Positions 35,761 to 43,193 of a DNA stretch of 43,193 bases are shown piece after piece; within the stretch, counting starts at the first letter, position 1, and the number at the start of each line of letters is the position of its first letter. The stretch covers positions 1-43,193 of the forward strand of contig JAUJNC010000031.1 of NCBI GenBank assembly GCA_030446525.1, in the 5' to 3' direction. The notes under the pieces are model-generated. The model was not told where the DNA came from, did not search any database, and saw only the letters and a list, made by a program, of their open reading frames with translations. Source of the stretch: Armatimonadaceae bacterium. GTDB lineage: Bacteria; Armatimonadota; Armatimonadia; Armatimonadales; Armatimonadaceae. A program made the position numbers and the translations under genes.

Positions 35761-37236
35761 TTAGGGGCGCGTCAGGCTCACGGAAAGTTGGTGCCAGTTG
35801 CTGTGCCCGGGCGGCGCCTCGCCGGCTTTGGCGCTGCCGGGACGCTGCCATAGCGTGGCCGTGCCGGTCGCCTGCTTGGGATCGAGGCCGAAGGGCCGGT
35901 TGGCGTAGGGACCCGTTTCAGTCATCTTCAGCGAGCCGCCGCCGACGAGACGGGCGCTCATTTTGTAGGTTCCGGCCGGGATGTTGTTGACGTACAGGCC
36001 GGGGCCGATTCCCTCGCCCACGGGCTTGCGGATGATGATGGTGCGGCCCCGGCTGCCGTCCACGAGCGGGCCCTCCGGCGCGAGCGTCACCTCGACCACC
36101 CCGCCCGCGGGCAGGTCGGATTCGCTGGCGAGCAAGGAGCCCTCCCGACTCACGCTCCAGCCCAGCACCACGTTGCCGCCGTAGTAGTTGCCGCTGGCGT
36201 GCGGTTGGTCCTGAACGGCGTCGCGGTCGGCGATGCCGTAGGGCAGCAGCACCCAGTTCTTGACCGCGCCGGCGTTGGAGGCGAAGTTGCCCGCCTCACC
36301 GTCGGCCGGGTGCAGGCCGAGCGCGGCCCGGCCTTCGCCGTAGTCTATGCTGTAGCCGGCGCAGTAGAAGTGGCCCACGCCCCAGGGCGACTCGACCTCG
36401 TAGTAGCCTTTGGCGTCGGATTTGGCCGAGTTGCCCGAGTAGAAGCCGCCCGCCGCCGTCGAGCGCACGCCGATGACGGCGCCCTGGAGCGGTTTGCCGT
36501 GCGTGTCATACACATAGCCCCGGACAAAGCCGCGCTTGGGGGCAAGCGCGGGGAAGGCAGGCAGCTTGGGCATCGCGCCTTTCATGACGTTGACGACCTT
36601 GGCCGAGGCGTCGACCTCTACGACGATCGCGCCGCTGTCGCTGGCAGCGGCGTCCGCGTCACTCGGCCGTGCGGGCTTGCGGTCAGGCAGAACTTCGGGC
36701 GCGGCAGCGGCGCTGCCGGCGTCCCCGGTGCCGCCACCTTTTGTGAACACGCCCCAGGCGAGCACGGTCACTTCCGTTTGCTCCACCCACATGCCCAGAA
36801 TGAGACTTTTTTCATCCGCGGTTGCCGCGCCGAACAGCGTGACGCGGCCGGCTTCGGTGTCCTGAACGGGCTGGGGCGCGTACTGGTAGCCCTGTTTCTT
36901 GAGCAGGCCCGGCAGCGCTTTTTTGGCGCTGTCGCCGCCGCCTTTGAGCCAGATCAAAGCCTCGACTCGGCCGATACGGCCCCCGTTGTTTTTGGCCACG
37001 CTGTTCAGCGCGTTCGTGAATTGGGCCAGGTTTTCCGCGCTCGTGGAGCGGTAGGCGCCGGCCGGCAGCGACAGCCCGGCGATGAGCCGCGACGAGGCCG
37101 CGGCCTCAAGGCCGGCTTCCTGGGCAACGGCGGGGCCGGCCGGGACGACAATCAGGCTGCCGAGCAGCGGCAGGCCGGCGTAAGCGGCGGAAGATGCAAC
37201 GGCGGCGATGCGGGCAATAAGGGTTCGGCGTTTCAT
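35761..37236 (-). CDS. Secreted protein: shared N-terminal domain + carboxypeptidase-regulatory-like domain
   Basis: This 491-residue protein has a signal peptide (MKRRTLIARIAAVASSAAYA..., likely cut after AVAQ). Residues ~50-165 form the domain shared with the next three upstream genes (SLPAGAYRST, GRVEALIWLKGG, KKQGYQYAP, LILGMWVEQTEVTVLAWG). An acidic/alanine-rich linker follows. Near residue 235 a carboxypeptidase-regulatory-like beta sandwich begins (VRGYVYDTHGKPLQGAVIGV), with another beta-rich region beyond it. ATG 37236 with GGAGA is the right start; an upstream in-frame extension overlaps the previous gene and lacks a signal peptide. No catalytic motif. It is probably a surface or periplasmic binding protein. 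Confidence 0.8.
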   Translation of the reverse strand: MKRRTLIARIAAVASSAAYAGLPLLGSLIVVPAGPAVAQEAGLEAAASSRLIAGLSLPAGAYRSTSAENLAQFTNALNSVAKNNGGRIGRVEALIWLKGGGDSAKKALPGLLKKQGYQYAPQPVQDTEAGRVTLFGAATADEKSLILGMWVEQTEVTVLAWGVFTKGGGTGDAGSAAAAPEVLPDRKPARPSDADAAASDSGAIVVEVDASAKVVNVMKGAMPKLPAFPALAPKRGFVRGYVYDTHGKPLQGAVIGVRSTAAGGFYSGNSAKSDAKGYYEVESPWGVGHFYCAGYSIDYGEGRAALGLHPADGEAGNFASNAGAVKNWVLLPYGIADRDAVQDQPHASGNYYGGNVVLGWSVSREGSLLASESDLPAGGVVEVTLAPEGPLVDGSRGRTIIIRKPVGEGIGPGLYVNNIPAGTYKMSARLVGGGSLKMTETGPYANRPFGLDPKQATGTATLWQRPGSAKAGEAPPGHSNWHQLSVSLTRP

Positions 37237-37289
37237 GGCGGTCTCCGCAAGGTGTTCAGCGATGGGTTCTGCGTGACGCGGTTCGGCGT

Positions 37290-38363
37290 TCAGTCTTTTT
37301 CCGATTCGGCCTCGGCCAGCAGTTCGGCGACGGCGGACTGCTTCATTTGCTCGGCGATCTGGCGCGGCGTTTTGCCGCTTTTGTCCGGCCGGGCCGGGGC
37401 CGCGCCGCGCTGGAGCAAAAGCCGGACGACCTCGGCGTGGCCCATGATCGCCGCCTGGTGCAGCGCGGTGCGGCCGGTTTCGGGCGTGACGGCGTTGATG
37501 TTTGCGCCGTTGTCGAGCAGCAGTTTGATCAGATCGGGCTGGTCGGTCAGGGCCGCGGTGGTCAGGGGCAGCATGTCGTCGCTGCCCATATCGGGGGTTG
37601 CGCCGGCCTTGAGCAGCAGGGCGAGTTTTTCGGGGCTGCACAGCACCACGGTCCGCTGCACAAGCGTCTGGCCGTTGCCCTCGTTGGTGCGCCGGTCGGC
37701 GCGGGCGCCTTTGGCGATCAGCGCCTTCACCTCGTCGGCCGTGCCCTGCTCGACGGCCGCCTCCAGCGCGTCGTCGAGTTTCTTTTGTTCCGCTGGGGAA
37801 AGCGCTTTGGCCGCGTCCGGGTTTTTGGGCGTGCTTTGTGGCCCCATGCTGGTTTGGCCCCAGGTGAGCATGGATACCTTGTCGTCGGCGAGGAAGAGGC
37901 CGAGCAGGGTTTCCTTGCCGTCCGGCTTGGCGGCCACAAAGTAGGTCATGAGGCCGTTTTGGCCGGCCTTTTCTTCGCGGGTGACTTTGTAGCCGTAGCC
38001 GTTCTTTTTGAGATTTTGCGCCAGGGTGTTTCGCACGCTCTGGCCGGCAGCCCGGCTGTGCGTCTTGCCGCCCCAGACCAGCGTTTCAACGCGGCCCAGC
38101 GTATGGCCGCCGAGGGCGGCGATTTCCGCGAGGGCGGCTGTCATCTGCTTGTTGGTTTCGGCGTCGAGGACGCGCAGGGCGCCGGCCGGCAGCGCCAGCC
38201 CGTTCACGCGCGAGGCGCTCGCGGCCTCAAGGCGCGTCTTGTCGTATTGCGCCCGCGCCGCCGCGGCGGCGCGGGTGGGAAGCAGGGGCAGCAGTGACGC
38301 GACGGCAGCGGCAACCAGCGGAAGCAGGGCGGCGGCGCGGGAGCGAAGGCGTTTCGGGTTCAT
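37290..38363 (-). CDS. Secreted protein: shared N-terminal domain + ankyrin repeats
   Basis: This is a 357-residue protein with a signal peptide (MNPKRLRSRAAALLPLVAAA...). Residues ~45-170 hold the shared domain: LALPAGALRVLD, GRVETLVWGGK, KKNGYGYKV, LLGLFLADDKVSMLTWG. Residues ~195-355 form about four ankyrin repeats (KLALLLKAGATPDMGSDDML, LIKLLLDNGANINAVTPETG, TALHQAAIMGHAEVVRLLLQ). A GGAGG site precedes ATG 38363. Ankyrin repeats bind proteins; outside the cytoplasm they are less common. The gap to the upstream gene is 14 bases, so the two are cotranscribed. Confidence 0.82.
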   Translation of the reverse strand: MNPKRLRSRAAALLPLVAAAVASLLPLLPTRAAAAARAQYDKTRLEAASASRVNGLALPAGALRVLDAETNKQMTAALAEIAALGGHTLGRVETLVWGGKTHSRAAGQSVRNTLAQNLKKNGYGYKVTREEKAGQNGLMTYFVAAKPDGKETLLGLFLADDKVSMLTWGQTSMGPQSTPKNPDAAKALSPAEQKKLDDALEAAVEQGTADEVKALIAKGARADRRTNEGNGQTLVQRTVVLCSPEKLALLLKAGATPDMGSDDMLPLTTAALTDQPDLIKLLLDNGANINAVTPETGRTALHQAAIMGHAEVVRLLLQRGAAPARPDKSGKTPRQIAEQMKQSAVAELLAEAESEKD

Positions 38364-38377
38364 GGAAAGATCCTCCG

Positions 38378-39427
38378 TTACTCGGCGGGCTTGAAGCGGC
38401 TCAGGCTCGATTTGCTCGGCCCGATGTAGAGTTGGCGTTTACCGTCCTCGGTGCGCCATTCGTAGGCGAAGGTCATCGGCTTTCGCTTCTCGTCCTCGGT
38501 CATGGGCCGATCCACGATCTTGCTGCCGGTGCTACCCTTGTAGTGACCTTTAGTCGGGTGCAACGTGAACGTGCCGTCCCCGTTGAACGTGACCTTGCCC
38601 TGGTGGGTCGAGGTGGCCTCGGTGACCAGGCTGAAGGTGCGCTGGCGCATGTACCAGAAGTAGTCGTAGCGGCCGTCGGGGGTGAAGGTGAAGCGGACCG
38701 ACATGCCCGACGGCTCGGCCAGTTGTTTGGTGATGGTGTCGCGGTAGCCCACGCCGCTGATCGTGGTCCAACTCCACGTTTTGCCCAGCAGGTCGGCGGG
38801 CACCTTGCCGCTGCTGCTGGTTTGGGCGGGGCGGGCAGGCGCGGGCGGGTCGGAGGAGGCGGTCCGGGCGGACGGCGATTCCGCCGAAGCGTCAGCGGCG
38901 GAGTTCTTGGGCGTGACTCGTCCCCAGGCGAGCACGAAGAAACCCTCGTTGGCGACGAAGAAGCCGAGCATGGCTTGCTTGGCGCCCGTCTTGCCCGCCA
39001 GAAACAGGGTGGCGCGGCCGTTCTGGATGTCTTTCTCGCCGGCGACCTGGTAGTTGTAGCCCGCCTTCTGCATGGCCTGGGTCAGGGCGTTTTGGAGCGT
39101 TTTGTTGCGGCCGGCGTCGTGGTCCGAACCGCCCCACAGAAGCGCCTCCGTCTGGCCGAGAGCGAAGCCGCTTTCGGTCGCCATGCTTTTGAGCAGCTCC
39201 GTGAGTTCGCCGGCCAGCGCGTTCTCGGTCACGCGCAGGGCGCCATCGGGCAGCGCCCTGCCGGTCAGGTGCGACGTGGTTGCCGGCTCAGCGGCGGGCG
39301 CGGATTGGGATTGCCGCGCCGCCGTCGCCGCGCCCGCCCGTGACGGGAACGCGGCGACGGAAAAGACGCACAGCGCTGACGCGCCGGCCACAACGGCCCG
39401 GCGGCGGAGGGAGGGTTTGGTGTTCAT
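38378..39427 (-). CDS. Secreted protein: shared N-terminal domain + lipocalin-like beta domain
   Basis: This is a 349-residue protein with a basic start and signal helix (MNTKPSLRRRAVVAGASALC..., possibly Sec). Residues ~50-175 contain the shared domain: RALPDGALRVTE, GQTEALLWGGSD, KAGYNYQVAGE, MLGFFVANEGFFVLAWG. A Ser/Pro/Ala linker precedes residues ~205-345, a beta-rich domain (WSWTTISGVGYRDT, VRFTFTPDGRYDYFWYMRQR, GKVTFNGDGTFTLHPTKGHY). This looks like the lipocalin-like families that sense or bind small ligands. No catalytic residues are seen. It sits 43 bases after the upstream gene in the same operon. Confidence 0.8.
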   Translation of the reverse strand: MNTKPSLRRRAVVAGASALCVFSVAAFPSRAGAATAARQSQSAPAAEPATTSHLTGRALPDGALRVTENALAGELTELLKSMATESGFALGQTEALLWGGSDHDAGRNKTLQNALTQAMQKAGYNYQVAGEKDIQNGRATLFLAGKTGAKQAMLGFFVANEGFFVLAWGRVTPKNSAADASAESPSARTASSDPPAPARPAQTSSSGKVPADLLGKTWSWTTISGVGYRDTITKQLAEPSGMSVRFTFTPDGRYDYFWYMRQRTFSLVTEATSTHQGKVTFNGDGTFTLHPTKGHYKGSTGSKIVDRPMTEDEKRKPMTFAYEWRTEDGKRQLYIGPSKSSLSRFKPAE

Positions 39428-39470
39428 GGTTGAAGCGGCCTTTCTGCTGCGAGCAGATTTCTCGCGGGCG

Positions 39471-40397
39471 TCACCACTTGCTGCTGTACATCGGGCCGCT
39501 GATGGGGCCGAAATACTTCACGTAGTTGTAATCGTTGAGTTTCTTGAAGGGGTCGCTGCTCGGCGTACCCTTGCTTTTGGTCTTCGTGTTCTTGGCCTGG
39601 CTGGCGACGCGCGGCTTTTTGGCGCTGGGTCGGCTCGCCTTTGCCGGAGCCTTCGTTGCGGCGGCGGCGCGCGGTTTGGCGGGCGCTGCGGCTTCGGGCG
39701 CCGGGGCCGCTGGCTTGTCGGGTTCGGCCACGGTCGGCTCCGGCTCGGCAACGGCGGGCACTTCCATCGGCGCTTCGGGCGTAGCCGCCGGTTCAGGCTC
39801 GTTCGGCATCGGGGCCGCGACGGGGTCTTCGGTCGTCGTGGGCGGTTCGGCGGGTATGGCCGGCCGCTCCGCCGCGGCGGGCTTCGTGCCGACGGGGTGG
39901 CCGGGGTTGTCCGGGTTGTCGGGCGTGTAATGGCCCCAGGCCAGCAGCACGTAGCCGCCGTCTTTGGTCTCAATCCACATGCCGAGCAGGCCGTCCTTTT
40001 CGCCCTTGCGGACCCCCGCGAGGGGGGTGACGCGGCCCGGCTCGGAGTCGAAGGCGGGGAAGGACACGTAGTTGTAGCCGGCCTCCTTGAGCCGGTCGGG
40101 GAGGTTCTTCATCGCGGCCCAGGCCTCGCCGCCGCGCCAGATCAGCACCTCGATCCGGGCCATGCGGCCGTGATTCGTCCGGGCGGTCTTTTGCAGCATG
40201 TCCTCGAACTTGGTCAGGTCGCGCTTGCTGGTGGAGCGGTGGGCGCCGCCCGGCAGCGTGATCGGGGCCAGCGACGACGCGCCGGCCACCTCGACATCAT
40301 CGTCCGCCCGGACCAGCGCGGGCGCGGTGACGCCCACCCCGACCGAGGCGACGGGCGCTCCGACGAGAAGCGTCAATGCGATAGCTAACTTCGACAT
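39471..40397 (-). CDS. Secreted protein: shared N-terminal domain + Pro/Ala/Lys-rich tail
   Basis: This is a 308-residue protein. ATG 40397 with an excellent GGAGGAG site begins MSKLAIALTLLVGAPVASVG, a signal peptide. Residues ~40-155 contain the shared domain: ITLPGGAHRSTSKRDLT, ARIEVLIWRGGE, KEAGYNYVSF, GLLGMWIETKDGGYVLLAWG. The rest is low-complexity: a proline/glutamate/alanine-rich stretch, then a lysine/alanine-rich stretch resembling a TonB- or histone-like linker, ending FKKLNDYNYVKYFGPISG. The tail could span the periplasm or bind wall polymers. First of the four paralogues in reading order. Confidence 0.8.
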   Translation of the reverse strand: MSKLAIALTLLVGAPVASVGVGVTAPALVRADDDVEVAGASSLAPITLPGGAHRSTSKRDLTKFEDMLQKTARTNHGRMARIEVLIWRGGEAWAAMKNLPDRLKEAGYNYVSFPAFDSEPGRVTPLAGVRKGEKDGLLGMWIETKDGGYVLLAWGHYTPDNPDNPGHPVGTKPAAAERPAIPAEPPTTTEDPVAAPMPNEPEPAATPEAPMEVPAVAEPEPTVAEPDKPAAPAPEAAAPAKPRAAAATKAPAKASRPSAKKPRVASQAKNTKTKSKGTPSSDPFKKLNDYNYVKYFGPISGPMYSSKW

Positions 40398-40479
40398 GGT
40401 TTCTCCTCCGAGCGGCGCGCCGGGTCCGGCGCGGGCATCTACAAAAGAACGGCAAAAAAGTCGGAAAGGGACCGGCCCA

Positions 40480-41538
40480 TCACTTCGTCGCATCGCTGAG
40501 GTCGAAGGCGAAGACGCGGGCCGCGCGGACGTCGATCTGCTTGCCCTCGGCCAGGTTCAGCGTCTTGCCGGCCACGTTTTCCGGAACCGGGAAAAAGAAG
40601 CGGACGCGCGCCTCCTCGCCCGGCGCGAGTTCGCCGTCGGTTTTCTCGTCGCGGCTCGCCTTGAGCAGGGCCTGGGTGTAGGGCGCCTTCTCGCCGTCCG
40701 CGTCGCGCAGATCGGCGTGGAAATGGCCCCAGTAGTAGCTTTGCTTGCTCGCCGTCCGGTTCTTGATCGTGAAGGTGGCGGTCAGGAACCGCTTGCCCGG
40801 GCCCGGCTCGCGGTTGAGGAGTTTCTGGCCGGTGTAGGTCACCTCGTCGAGGCGGGCGTCGAACACGCCGAGCGGGACGAACGTGCTGGCGGGGGTGGGC
40901 ACCTCCTTGCGCGCCGTCGCGGCGCCGGTATCGGCGGGGTCGGCCATGGGCGCGGGCAGCGGCGTGGCCTTGCCGCGCAGGTCGTAGCGGATGACGGGAG
41001 CGCCCTTTTCCCGCTCGACAATCAGCTTGGGCACCACGCCTTCGGCCGGAACGAGGATCGCGGCGGCCACGTCGAGTTTCTGCGCGGGCTTGAGGCGGAT
41101 CGTCAGCGGCTCGCTGGCGCCCTCGCGGGTGACGGCCTGGATGAAGTTGTGGTTGGTGTCCTTGCTGTCCACGGCGGTGAACGTGATGCCCGACCAGGTG
41201 TAGCCCTGCTCGCGGGGCACGGGGTTGTGGACCGTGTAATGGAGCACGAGCAGCTTCTGGTCGGCCCTGGGAACCCACGTGTTGTTGCCGACGGTGAAGG
41301 GGACCACCGAATACTCGGCGCTCTTGAGCGTGAAGTTGATCGGCTCGCTTTTGCCGATCGTGTAGGTCGTGCCCAGCTGCCCAAAGTCGCCGGGCAGCTG
41401 CGTCGTGCCCAGGACGACGGGGCCGCCCGGCTTCTTGGCCGCCGCGGCGGGTTTTTTGCCCTGCGCTTGCGCCGGCGCGCCGCCGGCCAGGCCCGCCACG
41501 AGCGACAGGCCGAGGACAGTGAGGGTGATGTTTTTCAT
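40480..41538 (-). CDS. Secreted protein with two DUF4352-like beta domains
   Basis: This 352-residue protein begins with a signal peptide (MKNITLTVLGLSLVAGLAGG..., cut near AQAQG). Two Ig/telokin-like domains follow, at ~60-185 and ~215-350. Each has the pattern of DUF4352-type proteins: LKSAEYSVVPF ... QKLLVLHYTVHNPVPREQGY in the first; FDARLDEVTYTG ... KRFLTATFTIKNRTASKQSY in the second. Such domains occur in exported proteins of unknown role. ATG 41538 has AAGGAAA upstream. A 59-bp element shared with the bicupin gene lies 73 bases upstream and probably holds the promoter of the whole run 41538-34247. Confidence 0.8.
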   Translation of the reverse strand: MKNITLTVLGLSLVAGLAGGAPAQAQGKKPAAAAKKPGGPVVLGTTQLPGDFGQLGTTYTIGKSEPINFTLKSAEYSVVPFTVGNNTWVPRADQKLLVLHYTVHNPVPREQGYTWSGITFTAVDSKDTNHNFIQAVTREGASEPLTIRLKPAQKLDVAAAILVPAEGVVPKLIVEREKGAPVIRYDLRGKATPLPAPMADPADTGAATARKEVPTPASTFVPLGVFDARLDEVTYTGQKLLNREPGPGKRFLTATFTIKNRTASKQSYYWGHFHADLRDADGEKAPYTQALLKASRDEKTDGELAPGEEARVRFFFPVPENVAGKTLNLAEGKQIDVRAARVFAFDLSDATK

Positions 41539-41610
41539 GCGGTTTCCTTGCCTTTGGTTTCCGCCTCCGCGCCCGGTACGGCGCGGAGGCGGCAGGTTTG
41601 TGTTTGTATT

Positions 41611-41669
41611 GGCCCCATGGTACACGGCCGGCGTGTGCATTGCGTGAACGAAATCGTGTGCAGCGCTTC
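41611..41669 (-). promoter_or_regulatory. 59-bp upstream element, copy 1 (before the DUF4352-like operon)
   Basis: This stretch matches 42715-42773 at all but two positions and in the same orientation. Both copies lie just upstream of minus-strand genes. It contains the imperfect inverted repeat ACACG-GCCGG-CGTGT and, on the minus strand, TGTACCAT, which may be an extended -10 box. It is likely a shared promoter/operator, although no consensus -35 at ideal spacing is present. Confidence 0.6.
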
Positions 41670-41696
41670 CCGCTGTCTTTGCCCCGCGCTTGTTGC

Positions 41697-41728
41697 GCCG
41701 GCGGCCGCACCCCCGGTGCGCCGCCGGC
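41697..41728 (-). terminator. Long GC-rich hairpin after the bicupin gene
   Basis: GCCGGCGG-CGCACC pairs with GGTGCG-CCGCCGGC, with one unpaired base on one arm and a 3-4 base loop, eight bases beyond the bicupin stop. No T-run follows, so termination is plausible but not certain. A shorter copy of its core (CGCACCCCTGGTGCG) lies at 42690-42704. Confidence 0.45.
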
Positions 41729-41736
41729 CCGTGGCC

Positions 41737-42669
41737 TTACTTGACCGGCGCGGCCAGCTCGATGCCGTACCGCTCGGAGAGAACCATCATCTCCTGGATC
41801 GCTGCCGGGGTCGAGGGCGGGCCGATCCGCTCCAGTTCCAGCACGAGCCGGTCGAAGCCGCCCGGCGTGACGAGCACGAGGAGTCTGCCGGGCCCGTCGC
41901 CGACGTTCCGCCAGACGTGCGGGATGTCGCGAGGCGCGAACACGCAGTCGCCGGGCCCGGCCTCGAAGGCTTGGTCGCCGATCATGCCGGCGAACCGGCC
42001 CGACAGGATGTAGAAGGTCTCGTCCTCGCGCGCGTGCAGGTGCGGCGGGGGCCCGCCGTCCGGGTCCACCTCGACGTCGAGGAGCGAGAACGCGTCGCCC
42101 GTGGCATCGGCGCTGATCAGGCAGCGGCTGCGGTGGTCGCCCAGATCGATCGGGCGGCCCGGCGCGGGCGGCGCGGCGCTCCCGCACGGGGCGCTTCCCG
42201 GCGCGACCGGCTCCATGCCGTAGCAGTCGAACAGGATCATCAGCTTCTCGACGGCGGCCGCGTCGGCGACGGCCGGGATGCCGCCGATCCGCTCCAGGTC
42301 GGCGAAGAAGCGCTCGAAGCCGCCGGGCGTGGTGAGGACGAGCAGCCGGCCCGGTTCCTCGCCCACGCTGGTCAGGCCATGGGGGACGTTGCGCGGGCCG
42401 TAGAGGCACGTGCCGGGTGTGGCCTCGACGGTCTGGTCGCCGAGCAGGGTGGCGAAGCGGCCGCCGAGGACGAAGTACGCCTCGTCCTCGCTCCAGTGGA
42501 CATGGGGCGGCACGGCGGCGCCGGGGGCCATCGTGAGCTCGAAAAGCGAGAAGGCCCCGCCCGTGTCCCCCGCGCTCGCCTTGCAGACGGCGGAAATTCC
42601 GTCGCCGAGGTGGAACGTGCGGCCCCCGCCGCCGGGGACGATCAACCGTTTCATCGGAAGCTGGCTCAT
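41737..42669 (-). CDS. Bicupin (two cupin_2 domains) protein
   Basis: This is a 310-residue cytoplasmic protein of two tandem cupin domains. The first, ~residues 10-130, has metal-site motif 1 as PPHVHWSEDEAYFVLGGR and motif 2 as GPRNVPHGL. The second, ~170-290, has PPPHLHAREDETFYILSGRF and APRDIPHVW. Both keep the HxH, E and second H that bind a metal ion. Each domain ends with RLLVL(T/V)TPGGF..., so the gene arose by internal duplication. Cupins include dioxygenases, isomerases and ligand-binding proteins; the substrate is unknown. ATG 42669 has AGGAGAAA upstream. It carries its own copy of the 59-bp upstream element and is followed by a hairpin. Confidence 0.88.
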   Translation of the reverse strand: MSQLPMKRLIVPGGGGRTFHLGDGISAVCKASAGDTGGAFSLFELTMAPGAAVPPHVHWSEDEAYFVLGGRFATLLGDQTVEATPGTCLYGPRNVPHGLTSVGEEPGRLLVLTTPGGFERFFADLERIGGIPAVADAAAVEKLMILFDCYGMEPVAPGSAPCGSAAPPAPGRPIDLGDHRSRCLISADATGDAFSLLDVEVDPDGGPPPHLHAREDETFYILSGRFAGMIGDQAFEAGPGDCVFAPRDIPHVWRNVGDGPGRLLVLVTPGGFDRLVLELERIGPPSTPAAIQEMMVLSERYGIELAAPVK

Positions 42670-42714
42670 GGGTTTTCTCCTGTCTATCCGCACCCCTGGT
42701 GCGCGGTGTCGGAT

Positions 42715-42773
42715 GGCCCCATGGTACACGGCCGGCGTGTGCAATGCGTGAACGAAATCGTGTGCGGCGCTTC
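42715..42773 (-). promoter_or_regulatory. 59-bp upstream element, copy 2 (before the bicupin gene)
   Basis: Second copy of the element at 41611-41669, differing at two positions. It lies 46 bases before the bicupin start. Its 3' flank on the minus strand leads directly into the bicupin leader, as expected of a promoter. Confidence 0.6.
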
Positions 42774-42790
42774 GCCGGGGAAGTTTCGGC

Positions 42791-42824
42791 AAAAAAAAGA
42801 GCGGCAGGAGATCTCCTGCCGCTC
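42791..42824 (-). terminator. Intrinsic terminator of the partial membrane-protein gene
   Basis: A perfect 13-bp inverted repeat (GAGCGGCAGGAGA with TCTCCTGCCGCTC, no free loop in the linear sequence) is followed on the minus strand by eight T residues. It lies 22 bases after the stop at 42846. Confidence 0.92.
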
Positions 42825-42845
42825 GGCGTCCGTTTCGGGGGCGTG

Positions 42846-43193
42846 TCAGGGGCGGTCGGTTTTCGTGGGGCCGGGAACGGGCTTCGGCGCCGGTTCGTTC
42901 GCCGGCGGCGTGACGTTCGCCGGGCGCGCCGCGAAGTAAAGCTGGATGCCTTTGGAGGCGACCACCGACCCGGCGATGCACATCAGCAGGAGCAGGATGA
43001 TCTGGCGGCCCAGCTGGCTGAACGACCTGCCGATCTCCGCGGCCGCCGAGGGGGCGGCAGACCCCGCCGCCCCGCCGGCCGTCGCCGGCAGCGGGGGAGC
43101 GGGGGCGTTGAACAGCGCGTGGGCGGAGACGAACACGGAAAGGAGCAGCCCGATCCCGGCAATGACGAGCACCGCAGCGGACAGCACATAGAA
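42846..43193 (-). CDS. Small membrane protein with Pro-rich tail (5' end outside the window)
   Basis: The visible ~115 residues show a first membrane helix (FYVLSAAVLVIAGIGLLLSV) and a proline/alanine-rich loop. An amphipathic stretch then leads into a second helix (GRQIILLLLMCIAGSVVASK). The hydrophilic C-terminal tail, ARPANVTPPANEPAPKPVPG, is proline-rich. The frame is open to the edge of the window, so the start is not known; a GTG at 43187 is possible. No family is recognised. It ends at a strong terminator that separates it from the bicupin gene. Confidence 0.65.
   Translation of the reverse strand, partial: FYVLSAAVLVIAGIGLLLSVFVSAHALFNAPAPPLPATAGGAAGSAAPSAAAEIGRSFSQLGRQIILLLLMCIAGSVVASKGIQLYFAARPANVTPPANEPAPKPVPGPTKTDRP

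Noticed and set aside
40198..42939. 913-residue plus-strand open frame across three minus-strand genes
   Set aside because: It crosses gene boundaries, a terminator and both 59-bp elements. The minus-strand genes have signal peptides, ribosome sites and domains.
1..43193. CRISPR array
   Set aside because: No regularly spaced repeats of 25-40 bases were seen. The only long direct repeat is the pair at 41611 and 42715, about 1.1 kb apart.

Overview
This is a GC-rich bacterial chromosome segment from an uncultured or poorly sampled lineage. The best taxonomic clue is a pseudopilin remnant at 9638-9848 (minus). It has a prepilin helix followed by FPVFAQAREKARQA and a C-terminal FCDGHVKSLK motif, a DUF1559-type signature very common in Armatimonadota and also found in Planctomycetota. 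A Gfo/Idh/MocA oxidoreductase, a BTAD-regulator remnant, a UvsE-type endonuclease, SpoIIE phosphatases and a copper-amine-oxidase-N-like protein fit that placement. I regard Armatimonadota as likely but unproven. No rRNA, intact tRNA or CRISPR array was seen.

Layout. (1) 1-5823 is visibly less GC-rich than the rest. It holds a coupled two-gene candidate defence operon (an unknown helical protein plus a QueC-like/TIR fusion) and a 924-residue fusion of a TM0106-type (Cas4-like plus RNase H-like) nuclease with an IS66-type transposase. (2) 5824-12311 holds gene remnants (BTAD regulator, recombinase core-binding domain, alpha/beta hydrolase, pseudopilin) with intact genes among them: AmrS radical SAM enzyme, YwbE, a tyrosine recombinase with a near-consensus promoter that looks leaderless, and a Gfo/Idh/MocA oxidoreductase. 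(3) 12454-22775 is a minus-strand defence island: an antitoxin-like/helical/HNH triplet, a small winged-helix-like plus HEPN-like pair, and a type I restriction-modification locus (hsdR, hsdM, DUF1016 nuclease, hsdS). An 829-bp IS1-family element with clear inverted repeats and target duplication splits hsdS. (4) 22868-34296 has envelope, redox and signalling genes: VKOR plus DsbA-like, a PRC-barrel protein, two membrane-anchored envelope proteins, UvsE, two SpoIIE phosphatases, an SRPBCC protein, an ion channel and ChrA. (5) 34247-43193 is a minus-strand cluster of secreted proteins. Four consecutive genes share an N-terminal domain I do not recognise but carry different C-terminal modules. 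A DUF4352-like protein lies upstream of them and a bicupin beyond that. Both of those genes have the same 59-bp upstream element.

Many genes in regions 2-4 are interrupted by single-base frameshifts, often in or beside short G/C runs, although the flanking protein is well conserved. Together with a terminally perfect IS1 element whose transposase is also frameshifted, this suggests sequencing or assembly error at least as much as real decay. I mark such loci as pseudogenes with that caveat. Regions 1 and 5, and several genes between them, are intact.
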